Source of the DNA: Mermis nigrescens
Taxonomy: Eukaryota > Nematoda > Enoplea > Mermithida > Mermithidae
Direction of reading: 5' to 3'
Length of the DNA: 64,000 nucleotides
NCBI GenBank assembly: GCA_036768485.1
Contig: JAVLUZ010000652.1
Span: 310,001-374,000 of the forward strand
Part shown: in pieces, positions 24,596 through 64,000 of the stretch
Layout: each line of letters begins with the position of its first letter
How positions within the stretch are numbered: the stretch's first letter is position 1
The notes under the pieces: generated by a model
The model's input: only the letters and a program-made list of their open reading frames with translations
Told to the model about the DNA's origin: nothing
The model's database searches: none
Position numbers and translations under genes: made by a program

Positions 24596-24765
24596 TAGGC
24601 ACGTATCTCTGGGGGAAGGGGGTTCGGACCCCCCAAAATTCAGAAAAATCGGGAAAATAGGACTTTTTTAAGCATTATTTTGTGTTATTTTTGGCTTTTT
24701 TTGGAGTTAGTCCCCCAAAAATTGGTGTTGGTCCGTCTAAAATAGGATGGCCAGCTACGTGCATG
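24596..24765 (+). mobile_element. CAGGCACGTA hAT-type MITE, copy 1
   Basis: Ends TAGGCACGTATCTCTGGGG and GGCCAGCTACGTGCATG, slightly mutated inverted ends. Same internal blocks as the other five copies. Confidence 0.75.
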
Positions 24766-25886
24766 TCCAAACACATCAATATTCAGATGACACTAGATTG
24801 TTTAATGGCTTGTCTACATTGTACACAGGCCCGCATTTATGGGGGATAAGGGGGCTTCCCTTCCCCAAATTGAAATTTGAGAATGATATTTACCCTTTAC
24901 CCCACCCCTTTGCTTTTTTGGCAAAAAATCGCGAAAATTTTCGGCGCTTCGCTCCCAATTTCACAATTATTTTGTCCCAAATGCGCGCTTAAACACTCCA
25001 TATTCAATTTTTATTCGACTTACGTAAAGCATGTTTTGCATCTATGTCTTCTGTTTGTTTTGCAGATTTTACGCAGAGAATGAGATCCGTGCAAGAAGCG
25101 AGAATGATAAACATTTTGTTGGCGATGATAAAGTATTTTAGTGATGAAATCTAATTATTTTTAGACTGATTTCGGAAACAAAATTAAGCTGATTTTATGA
25201 AAATTTTAACGTTACGATTCAACTTTAAGGTGCACATTTTACATAATTTTCCAAGGCTTTTTCCCGGACTCCGCTGGAAGGCCTGAGAATTGAATTTATC
25301 CTTGGATTCTCGCCTTGTCTGAGGTACCTGGGTAGCAAATTTGCAACGGCCATTTTAGGAGTGGGGTGAATGACCTCCAATTTTTCACCAAAAGCGGCCA
25401 AAAACGCCTAAAAATAGCCAAAACATCAAATTTTGTTCGAGAAGGGGGTTAAAAACTTTCTGGCTCTGGGGGATGAAGGGGACGACCAACTCGGAGTGGG
25501 GATCCCGCAGCCCCTGTAAAATGTACGCTTGTCTGCTTACTCTACGCAGCATACTTGGGCAATAGCCAAAGCTTCAGCCCGTCCAACTACGGCCTCTCAA
25601 AGGCTGGTTGGTCCCTAGTTGGGCTAAAAAAGGGTTCAATTTTCTTTGATTTTCCACTAATTTTACACATTTTTTCAAAAGCAGCCCGTCCAAATGGACC
25701 CTTGTCGTCTCCCCATCTGTCTAAACGAACACTTAATTTTTCATCCCGCCCTCCACTCGATTTTTAGGTATTGTTTTGTTAGGCGCTTTTTTGCTCGCTT
25801 AAAAGGAAATACGATTCGCCCCCTACCTCTGCTTAAAATTGAGCGACTAATTTTTAAATTTTGAGGTGTGACACGAAGGCGCGCGC

Positions 25887-26260
25887 GGCGTGGGAATTCT
25901 GGGTAGGGGGTTCAAATTTTAAAGTGCCGGCTCAAAAATTATGGATAGTGAATACGCGTCAAAAATATCATTTTACGGCGTCTCCGACGATACTCCATCT
26001 TACTAGAGCAAAAAAGAAAAAAATTTGAAAAAAGAATTTAAAAAATTCGAACAAATTGTACAAAATTCAGTCGATATATGGGTTTATGGCGCGAAGCGCT
26101 AAAGATATGACGCTTTCTAGCAAACAGATAGCCGAAACCGTTTGAAACAGCGCCTTTTCTACGAATTTATTGAAACTTTTGGAAAATCGGTAATTCTGGT
26201 GGTAATGAAAGAATTTTTGAGTAGAGGGGCGTGAAAACCCCCAAAGTCGCGCGTGATTAC
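25887..26260 (+). mobile_element. MITE family C, copy 1
   Basis: Shares TGGGAATTCTGGG, CGCGTCAAAAATATCATTTT and ATGGCGCGAAGCGCTAAAG with 31,075-31,478 and 44,392-44,620. Confidence 0.65.
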
Positions 26261-26800
26261 TCGTCCGGCTACAATGCCGTTTTGCGTACAGCTTACGCGT
26301 CCGTGGGGTTCAGTCGGATACCCAGAAATGAGCAATCTATCGTTATTAAAAAAATTTAATTCTGCAATATTTTTTTAAACATATCCTACGTTGAAAAGAA
26401 AATAGGTTAAAGACTTTATTTTTCTGCGAATCTCTCAAAATAGTCCGATCGTGCAACAGAAAAAGTTGATACTTTCACATAATGTGTATAAGCCGTCCCT
26501 TTAGCTTAGATTTGATCCGCTCTTCCTAAAATTGAACGAAGTTTTTTAAATTACTCGCGCTTAACTCTAATTTTAAAATTAGATTTAACTTTTCTTTCTT
26601 CGACATTTTTCATTGTACTTTTATCAGCTCACATTTCGACTTGCTTTGTTGTTATTTAAGTTCTCTTTAATTTACTTATACATATATATTTCTATTGTAA
26701 ATTTGGCTATGCCTTAAAGTAGGGCGATTAAAACGGATCTTGCTTCAAAGCATTATCTATGTACATATATTTAAAGTTGCGAGTCTATCACTTCTAAGCA

Positions 26801-27030
26801 CACATGGGCGTGGGGGTTGGGGATATGCATCCCTCCAGAAGTTGAAATACCCTCCCCCAGAATTCAAATCTTGAAATTTTTTTTGGCTTTTTTAGCGATT
26901 TTTTCATGCCATTGGATAGTGCTCGATGAGAAACGTCGAAATATGGTGTTTTTTCGCCACACGACCACTTTTAGGACCATTTTTTACCTTTGAAAATTTC
27001 TTCACCCCCCAGAATTTCGGTGCTGCCCAC
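26801..27030 (+). mobile_element. MITE family A, copy 2
   Basis: Starts CATGGGCGTGGGGGTTGGGG, contains CCATTGGATAGTGCTCGATG, ends GAATTTCGGTGCTGCCCA. It lies upstream of the first NUP133 exon found. Confidence 0.75.
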
Positions 27031-27373
27031 TTATGCTTTCTAAGTCCTGAATTTTATTAGTAAATTTCGGTTTGGAGTCATTGCGTCGTCGATCTTTTAG
27101 ATGTTTTAATCAAATATTAGACTGAAATTCGTACATCCCAAAAAATTTGACATTAATATTTTTTATCCTTTTATTATTTAATTGTTATGTAAGTTTAAAA
27201 TTACCGTATATGTGTCTTCTGTAATCTGCTATATAAGTACTTGCTTTCATAGCTTTCAAATGTTTCCGGGATATCCGGGCCTTGTTGGAAAATAGTACAA
27301 TTTTAAGGCAAACTGAAAAAGGCAAAGTTTCGTCTTTTCGAACGAAGCTTCCCTATTTCTGCACGTATTTTAG

Positions 27374-56412
<29,039 letters not shown>

Positions 56413-57050
56413 CAGCGCGCGCGGCGCCTTGTTTGAAACTTTTCGTTGCTCCGTTTGTACGTAAAGTTTGCGTTCAGTAAAAGTACTTGAGCATTCCATT
56501 ATCGTATGCGCATGTCAGGTAAAACGACCATACGCTACTACATTAATCCATTGACACGTGATGCGCATGTTAGAACAACAGGAATTCAACGCATATATTG
56601 AAGGTACATGATAACTGAAGGGAACCGGTCCGAGCTCTGCACGTAAAACTGCTATGTGAGGAGTCAGCGCTGATATAGGCTATTGGGTTCGCCCAATAGC
56701 ACCGGTTTTATGTGCGTGTATGCGCGTTAATATATTCGCTGCAAGGCTCGCATAAGACAGCTCAGTCCGAGCTGGTGACTATACAACGAACACATGGTCA
56801 GCCCGTAGTGCGTTAAGTGTATATTGATCCAAGAGTATAGTACATAATATTATAAAGGGCTCGACAGACGGGCAAATAGACACGCAGAGTAACCTAAAAT
56901 GAAAAAGTATGTTATAGTATTACGATTATATATTAACCACTACCGGATGTGACACGCATATTTACTATGTACGTAGTGCACAGTTAGAGCTGCTGCATTA
57001 GATCAATTAAAATCACGCAGGATCGAGTTGTCTGGACTGGAATTGAAAAT
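56413..57050. other. Downstream of NUP133; nothing recognised
   Basis: Presumed 3' untranslated region and intergenic sequence. No AATAAA close to the stop codon; no repeat family recognised. Confidence 0.4.
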
Positions 57051-57149
57051 TTTCTTTTTCCATTTATAATTACTGCTGAGGCTATTGTTTAAGCATTTAT
57101 GACTCGTCGAATAATTAGATTCGAAATTTCAAAGTTTTTCACGCTGGAG

Positions 57150-58950
57150 GCGTTTCAAAACATGTGTAAACCGAAATCTTGCCACAGCGTTCATCACTTT
57201 TGTCGAAAATACTAGTTGTAAACAACACTTACACTCAGATCCGTAATCCTGACGTTGCATAGAACTTTTTGAGAAAAAATATCAAGATTTCGCGAACCTC
57301 CTTAACTAATCTTAATTTTCAGTGTAAACTTTACACAACATACCGGGCAGAAAGTAAACATACACTCAGGTCCGTAATCCTGACCTTTCGGGACATATTT
57401 TGAAGAAAAAGTTCATGCTTTACAACGCTCTACAAATAAAATAAATTTGTAATGTAAATTTTACACATCAAGAACGGATGAATAGTGCAAACATCACGCA
57501 ACTACTAAGTGTAGAGAATGACTAACAGTCTGATTCGTAATTCCGACGTTACGTAGCACATTTCGAAAAAATAAGCCTCCGCAAGCCTCTAGGACTCAGA
57601 TTAATTTTTAATGTAAGTTTTACACAACTACTAAGTGTTAAGAAAACATGCAGCCAGATTTGTAATCCTGACCTTACGGAACATATTTCGAAAATGATTT
57701 ACGTTCTGCAACGCTCTTGATGTAAAATAAATTTGTAGTGTAAACTTTGCACATTAAGAATAAATGAATAGTGCAAACCTTACAGAACTACGGCTGTAGA
57801 GAAAATCTAACAGGCAGATTTGTAATTCTAACATTACATAGAACATTTTGAAAAAATTCAGCTTCCACAGCGCTTTAGAACTTGAATTAACTTTCAGTGT
57901 AAACTCTACACAACTACCGAGTGTAAAGAAGATTTCAGTTAAAGATTCGTGACTGTGATATTGCTCTGGGATTACGATCAATGTTTATGAAAAAATTGGC
58001 TTTACACAATGGCCTGCAGACAAATAAATATTGGATGTAAACCACTTTTCACTACTGTTGAGTGTAAACAATCGTGCCAAACTGACGTATCATGTTTTAC
58101 CCTGGTAAATTTTAAGATTTTTGATTATGTCCAGACTTATAACTAAAGAAGTTGTCAGAAAAAACAAGACAGAAACACGCTTAACGCCCCCGCATTTTGA
58201 CTTTACACCTCCTGAAATGGCTGGATATTGATGTAAACAACCACAATTTGCAATGACGTATACCCTTAGGAAGTACTGTATTTATCCTACTTATTACGAC
58301 TGGCGTACAAAAAAAGGGACAAAAATGTATTTTTCATCATCCACTGCATTGTAAACTTTAAAAATCTGAAGCAATAGTCTGTTTCACATAACTTCGTGCA
58401 TGAATTCTAAGAATTTTCATCGACAGTAAGCCGAGGGTTACGAAAATATACATATGGCAGTCAAATGCTGTGATCGCGATCTGTCAGCGTATTTTCGGAG
58501 ATAATTTTAAAATTTATGACCGAACTTGTGTGAAAGAGACCGGTTCGAGCTACAGTCAAGACCACAAGTAACGTCGCTCAAGCGCATGTCCTACAGGCGC
58601 CTGGCAGTCAAAGTGGCAGGCATCGCACAAGCAATTTTCTTTCGACGCGCCTGTTTACCAATATAAAATTTTGGCCGATTCACAGGCGCCTGTTGCCTGC
58701 CGTGCCTGCGCTTGCGTGACGTTACTTGTGGTCTTGACTGTAGTTTGTAGCCTTTGAATTGTAATATGTTTGTTTGTGGAAAAATTCTGTTACGCAAAAT
58801 ATTTGAGATACTGACCAATCAAAGAAGGTAAGAAAATGTGTTTTTTCACCCCATGTTTAACCCCTGGTTTCGATTTTTACACCTCCAGAAATAACTCAAT
58901 ATTAAGTTTATTCAAAGACGATTTGCTGCGACGTGTTGTCCATGGAACGT
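57150..58950 (-). repeat. GTGTAAAG ladder repeat, copy 3 (reverse)
   Basis: At least six degenerate units, each with GTGTAAACTTTACAC-like motif, an ACTACTAAGTGTAAAG-like motif and CAGATTCGTAATTCTGAC-like sequence. Interrupted by the 58,553 MITE. Confidence 0.7.
58553..58740. mobile_element. Tc1/mariner-type MITE (188 bp)
   Basis: Inverted ends CAGTCAAGACCACAAGTAAC / GTTACTTGTGGTCTTGACTG with TA on each side. The uninterrupted sequence is recognisable at about 15,280 (GGGCCAGTTTGTAGCC). Confidence 0.85.
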
Positions 58951-59376
58951 ACTTTAATCATAGGTAACGCGTTAGCGCGTACCTATAATATACTTGGGTA
59001 ACCCAAACATATGTATGCGGCCCCTTTACACCTATAACGGGACATTTCTGTATTGTGCGGTTTGTTTAAAAAGATATATAGTAAAAAAAGTCGCTGCACG
59101 TATTTTTTTGTTCTTTCAAAATTAGTACCCAATGTGTAAAGAGCGTGTAAAGTTTTATTGTAACGTAACAACATCTACTTTTTTAAATTTTGGTCGGTTA
59201 TCAAACTTTCCTAACTCAGTTTTGCAATCTTTCTAATCTGACTTTTTAAGATGTAGACAATTGAGTAGGCTCAAAACTTCTTTTTGGTTTTCTCGAAAAG
59301 TGACTTATTTCCAGAGTGGCAGTGTAAAGAGTGTAAAGAATCTGAGGGTAAAATGACACATTCCGGCCTGCATTTG

Positions 59377-59558
59377 CAGGCGCATATCTCTGGGGGAATG
59401 GGCGGGGCTTCGGCGGTCCCCCAACATTCAGAAAAATCGAGAAAATGGAGACTTATTTTTTAAACGTTATTTTGTGCTATTTTTGGTTTTTTTGGGCTTA
59501 GTACCCCCAAAACATGGTGTTGGTCCCCTCCAAAATAGGACGGCCAGCTACGTGCCTG
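59377..59558 (+). mobile_element. CAGGCACGTA hAT-type MITE, copy 5
   Basis: Starts CAGGCGCATATCTCTGGGGG, ends CCAGCTACGTGCCTG. Flanks TGCATTTG and AGTATTTG share 6 of 8 bases. It interrupts the ladder sequence at a point continuous in copy 1 (about 5,255). Confidence 0.85.
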
Positions 59559-59876
59559 AGTATTTGGTCTGTCAATAATTTCGATTATGAGTCCCAGAAA
59601 TTTTTTCGTGCATAAATGTACTACGACTCGAGGGCTACTTTCGGCTTACCGCAAACTTTCACGTCCTTTTTACTATACAATGAACAATTTTGAGGTTTTT
59701 AATTTTTCCTATATGAACTGGGAGGGCTCAGAACATGAGACATAGCTTATTAGAAAGAACATTAAATTTTCTAGCTATTTACTAAAAAAATTTGAAATAT
59801 GTCAGAAACTCATAGAATAATACCTGAAAATATCAAAAGCTACAGTATGACAACCTTCCTGGCGGCCACACTGAAA

Positions 59877-60038
59877 CAGGTACGTAGCTGGCCCTCATAT
59901 TTCGGGGGGACCAACACCAATTTTGAGGGGTCTAAGCCAGAAATAGCACAAAACAACGTGTGAAAAAAACATATTTTTCCGTTTTTTTCTGAATTTTGGG
60001 GGTCCGGACCCCCCATTCCCCCCACAGCTACGTGCCTG
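59877..60038 (-). mobile_element. CAGGCACGTA hAT-type MITE, copy 6
   Basis: CAGGTACGTAGCTGGCC start, AGCTACGTGCCTG end. Flanks CACTGAAA and TATTGAAA share 6 of 8 bases. Confidence 0.85.
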
Positions 60039-62954
60039 TATTGAAAAAGTATAATTCTTTAGTAAATTAGACAAATAGTGTATCATTCGAACGAACTTTT
60101 TTTGGGCTTTCTAAAATGTGCTTAAACCTTTAAAAATATAAAAAATAGCGCGAGTAAAATGCATGTCTTATTGGGGCAGCCATATTGGAAAAAAATTAAT
60201 TAGAAATTGCAGGACGAACTATTCAAAAAAAGTAAAACCAAAAATGGTGAAATTTAGAGCACAAAAATAATCTAACTATTCTGCTATTTTTTAAAATATG
60301 AAACTTAACCTGTATATTGTAGTGACCAAGCAAAGTTTTAGCACTTTTTCGAGCCTAGCATACTGTAGACATAAGCTAGCTATACTTTTTTTGGCAAAAA
60401 TAGTTTATTCTAAAATTGTCTATCTAAAACAGTTTATTTCATAAAAATCCGTTCAGTGGTTCTTGAGTTCATCTCAAAAAACCTCGCTTCACTGAAATAA
60501 GTTATTCGACTGTGAGAAGGTTCATCGGCTCTGACCGACTGTCACACTGTAGGCATGTTAAAACATGAAACATGGACTAATTTTTGAGCAAGCTGAATGA
60601 ATTGTGATCATTTATTGAATTTATTTTATTAATAAATACCAGCGGATCAAAAGTTACACGCATAAATCTACTCAAATTCTCAAATTGCGTGAAAAACGAA
60701 GTTAGATCTAGGGGTTTTAACTTTACACTCTAGTGGATGGTGTAAAATAACAGATTTCGTCTATGAAATCTCTTCCAACTTTTCCGCTCCTGATAAGTCG
60801 GGATAAATTGAATATAACAGAAATAAAGTACCTCTGAAGGGCTACACATCGCAGCAAATTGCATTAAAAAATACGCAATATTGAATTATTTATTGAGGGT
60901 GTAAAGTTCGAAATCAGGGGTGTAAAAGGGGCGAAAAACACTTTTTTCCCCTATTTTGATTAGCAAATATCTCAAATATTCTGCGAAACAAAACTTTTCC
61001 ACATAAATGGGGAGTTAAGTTCAGATTTTAAAAGTTTACAATGGGGTATATGGTGGAAAATTCGTTTTTGTCCGTATTTTTGTTCGCCACCTTCTCCATT
61101 AGAAGTCGCAGTAAATCAAATGGAATGAAAATAAAGTACTTTGTAAGGGGTACACGTCGCAGCAAATTACGCTTATTTACATCAATATTTAGCTTTTCCG
61201 GGAAGTCTAAAGTCCAAAATTGGTGTGTTAAACGTGTTTCTGTCTTGTTTTTTTGCCAACTCCTCCGAACATGAATCTGGACATGACCTCCAAGTCTAAA
61301 AATGTATCAATAATCGAATGTGAAACGCGAGTTGGGCGCGTTTGTTTATACTCAACATTGGTGTAAAGTGGATTAGATCTAATATTTATTTATCATCAGG
61401 TCATTATGGAAATTAAATTTTTTTATAAATAATAATCGTAATATCAGAATTATTCCAGAGCCTTGCGGAAGCTTAATTTTCGTCGAAATGTTCTAGCTTA
61501 ACGTCAGAATTATGAATCTGACTGTAAGTCTAGCTCTACACCCACCCACTAGTTGTGTAAAGTTTACACTATTAATTTATTGTAAATGTCTAGTTAACAT
61601 TGCAAATTTATTTCACTTCCAGAGCGTTGCAGAACGTGAAATTTTTCAAAATATGTTCCGTAAGGTCAGGATTACGTATCTGACTATATGTTTTCTTTAC
61701 ACCCAGTAGTTATGTAAAGTTTACGACAAGAATTAAATTAAGTTTCAGTGCGTTGCCGAAGCTTTTTTCCAAAGTGATCTATGTAACGCCAAGATTACGA
61801 CTTTGAGCGTAAGTGTCGTGTACGCTCAATAATTGCGTACAGCTTTATGCTTAAAACTTTTGACCTAAATAAATAATGTGAGGTTGACTTGTTTAAAACA
61901 GAATAATGCCGATGTTTAGAACAATATTGTTTTTTGCGTTCTTGGACTGCAGTCATTATTAGTGGCCTGTGTTTACTGACTGAGTTACGTCAAATCATGC
62001 TGATTAAAGAGTAGAGTGCTAGCAAAGAAAAATGCTCCGATGGAACAAAAAAGAAGAATATACTTGAGATTGTGGATTATTAAGGATGTAAGACGGAGTG
62101 GACTAGGAAAAAGCTACCTATGTATATGCGCTTAAATCGCAAAATCTGCTAAAAATCAGACTTTCTCCAAGCAACGCAAAAAATCGAAGTATATTCTGCG
62201 GCCTGCAGATTGAATAAACTATTTAAGCAAAAAAACGATTAAAAAAGCAGCAACTTAGCTATGCAGTAGCTATAGGAAATTAAATGGAGTAAACTAGGAG
62301 CGACTTTTCAAGCCAATTGTATTAAATAGCAAACATAGATGCATTCAAGGCAATTAAGGAAATTGTTGGTTTAAGGCAGCAGGAAACGCATAAGCTTACT
62401 GGGAAACAGACTATGCATCTTGGCACATTTGCATGCCCGCAACGATTGTGTACACTAATCAATTGACGCCATGTTTGCTTGCTATAATGCTCATGATAAA
62501 AAGGAAAGCATCTTTAAATACAATTACAGTTAGTTTTCAATGAATCACGATACGAAGCAATTCAGCGTTGCAACCTGCAAGCAATTTACAGAAAGTAAAC
62601 ATTTTAGATTACGTTTATACACTCTTATGTGAAGCATTGAAAATTTTCCAAAGTATGTTACACTTTTTCAGAGGCCGCATAATATACTTTTATTTTTAGC
62701 GTTTAAAGAAAAGTCGTGTGACCGACCAAAATATTAAAAATCTATTTTAAAACGCTACAGTAAAACTTTACACGCTCTTTACACATCAGATATCGATTTA
62801 AAAAAACATAAAAAAAGGCAGGGAATTTCTTATTATCTATCTTTTTAAAACCGCACAATACAGAAGTGTCCCAGTGTTGCAGTAGGGGTGGACGTATGTT
62901 GGGGGTAGCCAAGTAGCTACATATATAATAGGTACGCGCTAACGCGCTACCTAT

Positions 62955-64000
62955 CAGCATTTGCCGTTAACATTCGCACGGTTTGTACAGGGACGGTTCC
63001 CATGACAAGTTTTAAAATCAAATGCAATTTCGCCAATCGGTAGATCTAGGCTCTGGATAAAAAGTGTAAAGTAGAACTCCGCAAAAATACTCCCAGGCTT
63101 TTATACCAAGCGTCAAAGTTACGGGTTCTAAATTTTTGCGAAAATTGACTTTTTCCGAATTTTTGAAATAACTCACACAAAACTTTATCGTTTTTATTAA
63201 AACTTCAACCAATTTACAGAGAAATGAACATTCTACATGCCAGCGAAAAAAATTATGCGGTAGCATCATTATCACTGGTAATATTCATGTTTATTTAAAA
63301 CTTTTGTTGTCGAAATATAATCGATATTTCAGACCTGTAAACGGGTCGTTCAGCAAAAATATACTGATTTGACGGCGAATTTTCCGTTGTTTTAAAACAT
63401 GTTAGGTATTAAATTCTTTCCCCGGTTTGCGGTTCTTTCGGTATGCTAATTTTTCATGAAGTGCACATGACTACAATGGTGTGCGTAAAGTTTTTATGCA
63501 CCATAACATATCCAAGAGTCATTTGGTTTGAATTAGTCGCAAAATGAAAAGGAACAACTTTGAAGCTTTTCAAAAGACCAATTTCCCGATAAACACCATA
63601 AGCTAAGGTTGTGAACGAACCTAATTTTAGCCAGGGGGAGAGCATTAGTATTAATTGTGAATTTCATTTCATGGATTAGTTATTTATAGTTAACGTTTAT
63701 TACCAAGAAATAGGTATACAAATAGATAAATAACTACATAGAATAATAATACGTAGGTACCTAGCTGACAAAAATTGAGCTGAAAATTACCTCTATGATT
63801 CGCGATTCTTCAGAAAAATCGCAGGTAATGTTGATTTCAAGCGTTTTTAGAAATTTTTAGCTCAAAAGTATCACAACTTCAAATGTTAGGTATTCAACGT
63901 CATATCGTTTTTTTGGCTGAATTCTGTCTAATTTATTCGGATTTTTCTAAATTACTTTGAAATTGCTTAAGTTTTGTTTTCAAAAAGAGTCTTGAAAAGA
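62955..64000. other. Nothing recognised
   Basis: AT-rich. Open frames under 90 codons on the minus strand show no family match, splice pattern or composition shift. Confidence 0.4.

Larger units (their letters stand above)
58960..62954 (+). mobile_element. 4.0-kb foldback element with terminal palindromes
   Basis: Both ends are near-perfect 27-bp palindromes (ATAGGTA...TACCTAT with a CGCG core). Inside them, inverted repeats of over 200 bp run inward (TTCTGTATTGTGCGG, TGTGTAAAGAGCGTGTAAAG). The interior is the ladder repeat, and two hAT MITEs (59,377 and 59,877) have inserted into it. No protein-coding frame of note. I cannot assign a transposon superfamily. Confidence 0.7.

Overview
This is a non-coding-rich piece of an animal (invertebrate-type) nuclear genome. 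The evidence is short exons bounded by GT-AG introns, AT-rich introns beside GC-richer exons, a Penelope-like retroelement tail, tRNA-derived SINE-like units and many DNA-transposon-derived elements. I cannot name the species. No bacterial operon, rRNA gene or CRISPR array is visible.

The one gene I can recognise is on the + strand from about 27.4 kb to 56.4 kb. It encodes nucleoporin NUP133, a scaffold subunit of the Y (NUP107-160) complex of the nuclear pore. I traced about 32 small exons, roughly 1,050 codons. They cover most of the N-terminal beta-propeller and the whole alpha-helical C-terminal half to the stop codon. Homology in the C-terminal half is strong (DDYPASDSRW, QLEDKKKTLN, AAYLAEKFLDFEILIKICED and others). 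Reading phases agree across almost every junction I could test. The start codon and first exon(s) were not found. One junction (46824/47491) does not keep phase with the sites I can see. A possible last exon of an unrelated gene lies at 9.6-9.9 kb.

The rest is repeats, many nested. Region by region:
1-4.9 kb: two tandem 1.8-kb Helitron-like elements between two copies of a 0.6-kb repeat.
4.9-9 kb: a copy of a dispersed 'GTGTAAAG ladder' repeat, interrupted by a 1.45-kb element with a 12-bp target duplication.
10.5-12.75 kb: a 2.25-kb hAT-like element (13-bp inverted ends, perfect 8-bp duplication) holding a Penelope-like tail and two smaller elements.
13.5-16.2 kb: more ladder repeat, both orientations.
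18.9-22.2 kb: stacked palindromes and inverted 20-bp minisatellite arrays.
22-27 kb: MITE-like elements.
27.4-56.4 kb: NUP133, its introns holding many elements.
57-63 kb: ladder repeat and a 4.0-kb foldback element.
62.95-64 kb: nothing recognised.

The most notable signals are (i) insertions whose undisrupted target can be read in another copy inside this same window, (ii) a 4-kb foldback with terminal palindromes and a degenerate repeat ladder, and (iii) one small GC-rich hairpin (GGCGC-GAA-GCGCC) followed by a conserved tail that recurs in many otherwise different elements.
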